This document shows, piece by piece, positions 59,748 to 64,000 of a DNA stretch of 64,000 nucleotides. Origin of the DNA: Bradyrhizobium sp. CB82 (lineage in GTDB: Bacteria > Pseudomonadota > Alphaproteobacteria > Rhizobiales > Xanthobacteraceae); NCBI RefSeq assembly GCF_029714405.1, contig NZ_CP121650.1, positions 7,941,001-8,005,000 of the forward strand, read 5' to 3'. The first letter of the stretch is position 1. Every line of letters begins with the position of its first letter. A model generated the notes under the pieces. That model made no database searches. It was given only the letters and a program-made list of their open reading frames with translations, and was not told the DNA's origin. The translations under genes were made by a program, and so were the position numbers.

Positions 59748-61622
59748 ATGAAGCAGTACGTTGGTCTGGACATCTCTATGGAAGAAACCAGCATTTGCGT
59801 TTTGGATCAGGCCGGCGGCGTGACATTCGTAAGCATCCGGTGAGGCTTTCAATTACCCACAAAATTCTCCTCCGACCATGGCGCCCAGCGCGATGTCGGT
59901 GAGGCGTGACAGCCCGCGCCACATGACGGTATTGCCGGGCGGCGGATCGCTGGCGCGGGCGAGATAACCGCCGAGCCGGGCGATCTTGGATAAGGCGGGT
60001 CGCCTCAGATCGCACACGGTTTGCGGCATCCTGATGCATTCGAGCCTCGCGGTTACACTCGAGGGCGTGCCGCTGGGGTTGGCGGCCGTTAAGTTCTGGA
60101 CCCGGAAGAAATTCAAGGGGACGGCAGCGCTTAAAAAGAAGATCAATCCGACCCGGATTCCCATCGAGAAAAAGGAAAGCGTCCGGTGGTTGGAAAATCT
60201 CAAGCAGTCTACGCAACTCTTGGATCATCCGGGACGGTGCATCCATATTGGTGATCGCGAGAGTGACATCTACGAGCTTTTCTGCGCAGCACAGGAGATC
60301 GGAACTCATTTCCTGATCAGGACCTGCGTCGACCGCTTGGCTGGAGACGGGGATCACACGATCGCCGACGAAATGGACGAGGTCGCCGTCAAAGGGCTCC
60401 ATCGCATCGAAGTCAGAGACAGCAACGGCGATCCCGACCAGGCCATTCTTAAGATCAGGTATCGCAAGATTCGCATTCACCTTCCAAGGACCGCAAACAG
60501 CCTTTTGCCGATCGATCCCCTAATGTCAGCCCCATAGAGCACCCCCTCGCGAATCAGGTGCTCAGCAAGGAATCACAAGTGATTCTTTCGACTCAAGATT
60601 TCGCCGATCAGCGGATCAGCCCGAGTGGTCAAAGTTATGGGTAATTGAAAGCCTCACCGGAGGGAGACTGACATTCGAAGGTTGTGCGCCGACCAATCCG
60701 GAGGCGATCGCTAAGCTCCTGCGGCGTCACGCAGGCAATGCTGAGCGAATCGTTTTTGAAACGGGCTCGCTATCCAATTGGTTTTGGCATCAACTCAGGG
60801 CACTGGGCTTTCCGGTGATTTGCCTTGATGCGCGTCACGCCAACGCGGCGTTATCGATGTGCATCAACAAGTCGGATCAGAACGATGCCAAGGGATTGGC
60901 TGAAATGGCCCGCATGGGATGGTACCGGGAAGCTGCCGTGAAAGGGGGCGGAGAGCTGGAAAACTCGTTCGATGCTGGCGGCACGAACCAAGCTGGTGAA
61001 TCTACGGCGAGATATTGACAACCAAATGTGCGGTCTGTGCAAGGGGTTAGGAATAGTACTCGGCAAGGCCGGCTCGACCAACCTGGCTCGTAAAGTGGAC
61101 GCCGTGCTTGCTGAAGCGCCGGATTTGCAAGATATTTTCGCACCGCTGCCGCTTGCCCAGTCCTGTTTGACTGAACAAATCGAGAAGTTCGATCGACAAC
61201 TCATGGCAGTGGCAAAAGGCGACCAAATTGTTCGGCGAATGATGACCGTTCCCGGTGTCGGTCCCCTGACTGCCCTGTCCTTCGTCGTTACCATCGACGA
61301 CCCCAATCGCTTCAGACATTCCGCCGACGTGGGCGCCTATCTAGGCCTGACACCAAGACGTTATCAATCCGGTGAGATGGATCGCACTGGCCGCATCTCC
61401 AAGCGCGGCAACCGCCAGATGCGAACTTATTTGTTCGAGGCCGCGAACGTCCTGCTGACCGTTGTCAGGCGAGGTTCTGCGCTCAAGCGCCGGGGCAGCA
61501 AACTGGCCAAACGCATCGGCACCAAGAAGGCCAAGGTTGCCGTCGCTCGCAAAATGGCTGTCATCCTCCATGCCATCTGGACTGATGGCACCGAATTCCA
61601 GGCAGAGATGCGCACCGCATGA
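59748..61622 (+). pseudogene. IS110-family transposase (third type), split by IS4 and frameshifted
   Basis: It starts MKQYVGLDISMEETSICVLD at 59748 and is interrupted at 59829. It resumes at 60678 ([40 protein letters not shown]), shifts frame in the G-run near 60945, then reads [40 protein letters not shown] and AYLGLTPRRYQSGEMDRTGR to the stop at 61622. DEDD residues are present in the pieces. It differs from the IS110 genes at 13005 and 37056. Confidence 0.88.
59830..60668. mobile_element. Rearranged IS4-family (Tn5/IS50-like) derivative, 9-bp target duplication
   Basis: A 23-bp inverted repeat (begins CCGGTGAGGCTTTCAATTAC) near both ends encloses 839 bp, and TGACATTCG repeats at 59821-59829 and 60669-60677. 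The left part encodes on the minus strand the C-terminus ARLGGYLARASDPPPGN then MWRGLSRLTDIALGAMVG. The centre (60000-60537) encodes on the plus strand LRSHTVCGILMHSSLAVTLE to LAGDGDHTIADEMDEVAVKG. Orientation conflict and missing parts show an internal inversion plus deletions. Confidence 0.85.
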
Positions 61623-61714
61623 ACCAGTCTTAAACCAACCCGGATCCGCCTTCGGCGGAACAAGCGTCCCTGCCGGGACGATGGTGTGGGCAATCTCGAA
61701 GTCGTCCCTGCGGG

Positions 61715-61880
61715 CTTTACGCACCGCGCTCTTAACATCGGGATGCCACACCTCTTGAACGCCATCATGCGGCGCTCCGGCATAGAGACGACCGCGGAAA
61801 GAACCATGAACCCGGCAGCGGATCATTTTTGTCTATCGGGGTTGACATCGTGCCCGCGATTAAAGAACGGACGACTAATT
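61715..61880 (+). repeat. IS110-type 3' end repeat (partner at 55005-55180)
   Basis: The non-coding stretch after the third IS110 transposase recurs inverted at 55005-55180. Nothing else is seen between 61623 and 61910. Confidence 0.8.
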
Positions 61881-61910
61881 AGTCTTACCACGAAGCTCAT
61901 CCGCCTAGCC

Positions 61911-62999
61911 TCATCGGCCCCCGTCCGGATTGTAAACCTGACCAAACCGATTGCTGAGGAATTCCGACAATGCGATCTCCTCCTGTCGGACAAAGCCCTT
62001 TGCCGCCAGCCTTTCCTGCGCCAAAAGGTCTAAGATGGTTGAAATGCCCGCCGCGGTCGTGCTCTGAATGGCACTCAGTTTTCGTCCCGCAACAACTCCG
62101 GGATAAACCTTGTTCGCATATGTTTCCTGCACATAACGCGCATCTCGCCAGCCGCAGACTGTAACAAAGATGACGACCACATCCTGCATGGTTGCGGGTA
62201 GCGCGTTTTCGAACACATCCTTCAGCATATCGCGACGGTTCTTCAAATTCAGATCGTTTAGTAGCGCCTTGATGATCGCCTGGTGCCCAGGATATCGAAT
62301 CGTGCGGTAGTTCATAGTGCGCACCTTGCCTTCCAGCGTCCTTGCCAATGTTCCAAGGCCGCCTGAAGTGTTGAAGGCTTCATAGGTGACACCGTCGAGC
62401 GAAAGTTCCTCGCGCTCCTCCATGGCTGGCACGTTCACGAGTTTGCCTTCCACGATGGCTTCGCACGGCTCGATATATTCGTTGATCAGCCCCTCGGTGC
62501 TCCAGGTCAGGTTATAGTTCAATGCATTCGACGGATATTGCGGCAGCGCACCGACCCGCATGCGCACACTGTCGAGACTATCGAAGCGGGATGCCAGATC
62601 ATTGGCTACGATCGAAATAAAGCCTGGCGCCAAACCGCATTGGGGAATGAATGCGCGATTGGCATTTCGAGCCAGAGCCGCGACTTTATTTGTGGCGGCG
62701 ACGTCCTCGGTTAAATCGAGATAGTGCGCATCTGCCTCAAGTGCGGCCTCGGCGACCTGTGTGGTCAGGTGGAAGGGGGCGGCCGAAAGCACTGCAAACT
62801 TACCATTGAGCGCGGCCACCAGAGTTGCCTGATTGGTAACATCAAACATCACAGAGGAAATCGCCGGATGGCAGTCGATCGAGGCGAGATGCTCGCCACT
62901 GCAGTCGACGATCGTCACCTTGTAATCGCCAGTATCGGCCAGCATCGTTGCAATCGCGACACCGATCTTTCCTGCTCCGAGAACCAGGACTTCTTTCAT
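61911..62999 (-). CDS. Saccharopine dehydrogenase-like oxidoreductase, intact
   Basis: The ATG at 62999 (MKEVLVLGAGKIGVAIATML) gives 362 residues; an ATG at 63032 would add 11. The N-terminal Rossmann fold has GAGKIG and VTIVDCSGEHLASI, followed by CGLAPGFISIVANDLASRF and a C-terminal domain with TSGGLGTLARTLEGKVRTMN. The family includes saccharopine and lysine 6-dehydrogenases. With glutaryl-CoA dehydrogenase in the same window a lysine-related role is possible but unproven. No clear promoter is seen upstream. Confidence 0.85.
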   Translation of the reverse strand: MKEVLVLGAGKIGVAIATMLADTGDYKVTIVDCSGEHLASIDCHPAISSVMFDVTNQATLVAALNGKFAVLSAAPFHLTTQVAEAALEADAHYLDLTEDVAATNKVAALARNANRAFIPQCGLAPGFISIVANDLASRFDSLDSVRMRVGALPQYPSNALNYNLTWSTEGLINEYIEPCEAIVEGKLVNVPAMEEREELSLDGVTYEAFNTSGGLGTLARTLEGKVRTMNYRTIRYPGHQAIIKALLNDLNLKNRRDMLKDVFENALPATMQDVVVIFVTVCGWRDARYVQETYANKVYPGVVAGRKLSAIQSTTAAGISTILDLLAQERLAAKGFVRQEEIALSEFLSNRFGQVYNPDGGR

Positions 63000-63129
63000 G
63001 TTTTCCCGCTTTTTCTGACCTTGAATATCCATGAGTTTAGATCACGATTTGACGATTCATAGCCACAAAAGGCGCAGTTCGGCCCACCTCTTTTGGGGTT
63101 TGACCAATGATATCGACGGTTGGACTGAG

Positions 63130-63410
63130 TGCTCACATCGCTGACTGACGAAAGACAGAGGACTATTAGCGCTCATGAACGAAACATCCCGCTCGCCGGG
63201 ATACTCGCCAAAACCATGTCCTTGTGGGATAGTGCCCTGCAACGTCGGCTTGAGGCACCAGGCCTCGATCAGCCTGCCATCGACCGAGAAGTGAGCGCTC
63301 GACAGCAGCTTCTTCACCCTGGGCTGCGCCAGCACCGCCCCAGGAACTTGGGCGCGATCTCGCCTTCCGGCAGACGGTCGCGGTTCTCAGTCCGAGCCAT
63401 TGAATCACGG
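63130..63410 (-). pseudogene. IS5-family transposase fragment
   Basis: Minus-strand pieces LAQPRVKKLLSSAHFSVDGR and LIEAW, preceded by DRLPEGEIAPK in another frame, match the segment before the first catalytic Asp of IS5-type transposases. It is a different IS5 subgroup from the gene at 30595. The region to 63462 shows nothing else. Confidence 0.55.
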
Positions 63411-63522
63411 TCGGCGGTCGCCGGCGAGCGCCTTTTTAAACAACCTGCCAGACCCTCCCAAGGTAAGCCTCCGAGGGGAGACGCCTTGCGGTGGGCTGGC
63501 CTGATGGTTGAGAACTGTACGT

Positions 63523-63920
63523 ATGGACAGCCATACGATCAGTGCGTTGAATCGACTGGAAGTGGTTGATACAGGCCGGCGGCGGCGTTGGTCTGAGGGA
63601 GAGAAAGCGCGGATTGTTTTGGAGAGCCTATCCGAGCCGCGCGCGGCGACAGCCCCGCGATACGGCTTGTCGCGTTCTCTATTGGTGACTTGGCCGAAAA
63701 GCCTTCGCGGGGACGCGAACCAAATCCGATGCTGGCTTGGTCCGGTTGTGGCCGAGGGGGTGCCCGCGCGTCAGTGGCGGCGTCATCGGAGAGCGCGACT
63801 GCCCATTCGACGGAGCGTCGGATCGAGATCGAGCTAACCGGCAGGCGGCGGGTCATTGTTGATGCGGGCGTCGACGTTGAGGTGCTTCGCCGGATCATCG
63901 AGGTTATGGATCGGCGATGA
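63523..63920 (+). pseudogene. IS66 TnpA, frameshifted
   Basis: [20 protein letters not shown] and [11 protein letters not shown] (HTH) are in one frame; the end ([20 protein letters not shown], ending EVMDRR) is in another. The shift lies near 63700. Confidence 0.7.
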
Positions 63921-64000
63921 TTCCGGTTCCTACGGGAGTTCGGGTGTGGCTGGCGACGGGCCACACTGACATGCGTAAAGGCTTCGCCTCATTGTCACTG
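63917..64000 (+). CDS. IS66 TnpB, partial at the window edge
   Basis: [20 protein letters not shown] and KGFASLSL are the standard start of IS66 Orf2. The ATG overlaps the tnpA stop (ATGA), and the frame is open to the window end. Confidence 0.85.
   Translation, partial: MIPVPTGVRVWLATGHTDMRKGFASLSL

Larger units (their letters stand above)
63463..64000 (+). mobile_element. IS66-family element, left part only
   Basis: The left end GTAAGCCTCCGAGGGGAG at 63463 is followed by tnpA and the start of tnpB; the rest lies outside the window. It differs from the IS66 at 47298. Confidence 0.75.

Overview
The window looks like an alphaproteobacterial, rhizobial genomic island (Bradyrhizobium or Mesorhizobium type). 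I infer this from the GC-rich DNA, the rhizobial insertion-sequence families, a trbL remnant, a tandem glycine riboswitch, and a NifA/sigma-54 type promoter in front of a crotonase gene. Most of the DNA is transposable elements, often nested, and most other genes are broken by single-base frameshifts, stops or truncations. The species was not established.

Layout. 1-5 kb: decayed ferredoxin reductase and ferredoxin genes, IS200/IS605 and trbL remnants, an intact IS256 element inside an IS1182 remnant, a DUF465 gene and a broken L-2-hydroxyglutarate-oxidase-like gene. 5-16 kb: a second IS256; the first copy of an M20 amidohydrolase - M24 peptidase - glycine riboswitch - DadA-like oxidase cluster (only M24 is intact), cut by IS3; then IS110 and IS1380. 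16-20 kb: a deleted IS630, a serine-recombinase fragment and remnants of a polar amino acid ABC transporter. 20-30 kb: the second copy of the cluster (M20 and DadA intact, M24 truncated by an IS3 that itself holds a group II intron). 30-40 kb: an IS5-family transposase gene split into three pieces by IS21 (itself carrying a serine-recombinase element), IS1111 and IS481. 41-46 kb: class III aminotransferase, a broken E1 dehydrogenase, glutaryl-CoA dehydrogenase and alanine dehydrogenase. 46-54 kb: IS66 inside IS110, an ISNCY element with an internal inversion, and a fuller IS630 with a divergent winged-helix gene. 54-64 kb: a GNAT-like orphan, IS5 and IS701 remnants, the crotonase gene, an IS110 interrupted by a rearranged IS4 derivative, a saccharopine-dehydrogenase-like gene, and the start of another IS66.

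How the genes may work together. The surviving metabolic genes all concern amino acids or acyl-CoA: M20 hydrolase, M24 peptidase, DadA-like flavoprotein, alanine dehydrogenase, aminotransferase, glutaryl-CoA dehydrogenase, saccharopine-dehydrogenase-like protein and crotonase. The two copies of the M20/M24/DadA cluster have decayed in complementary ways, so a full set could be supplied only by both together. The glycine riboswitch suggests that the DadA-like enzyme responds to glycine, perhaps released by the hydrolases. The crotonase gene is the best candidate for expression during nitrogen fixation.
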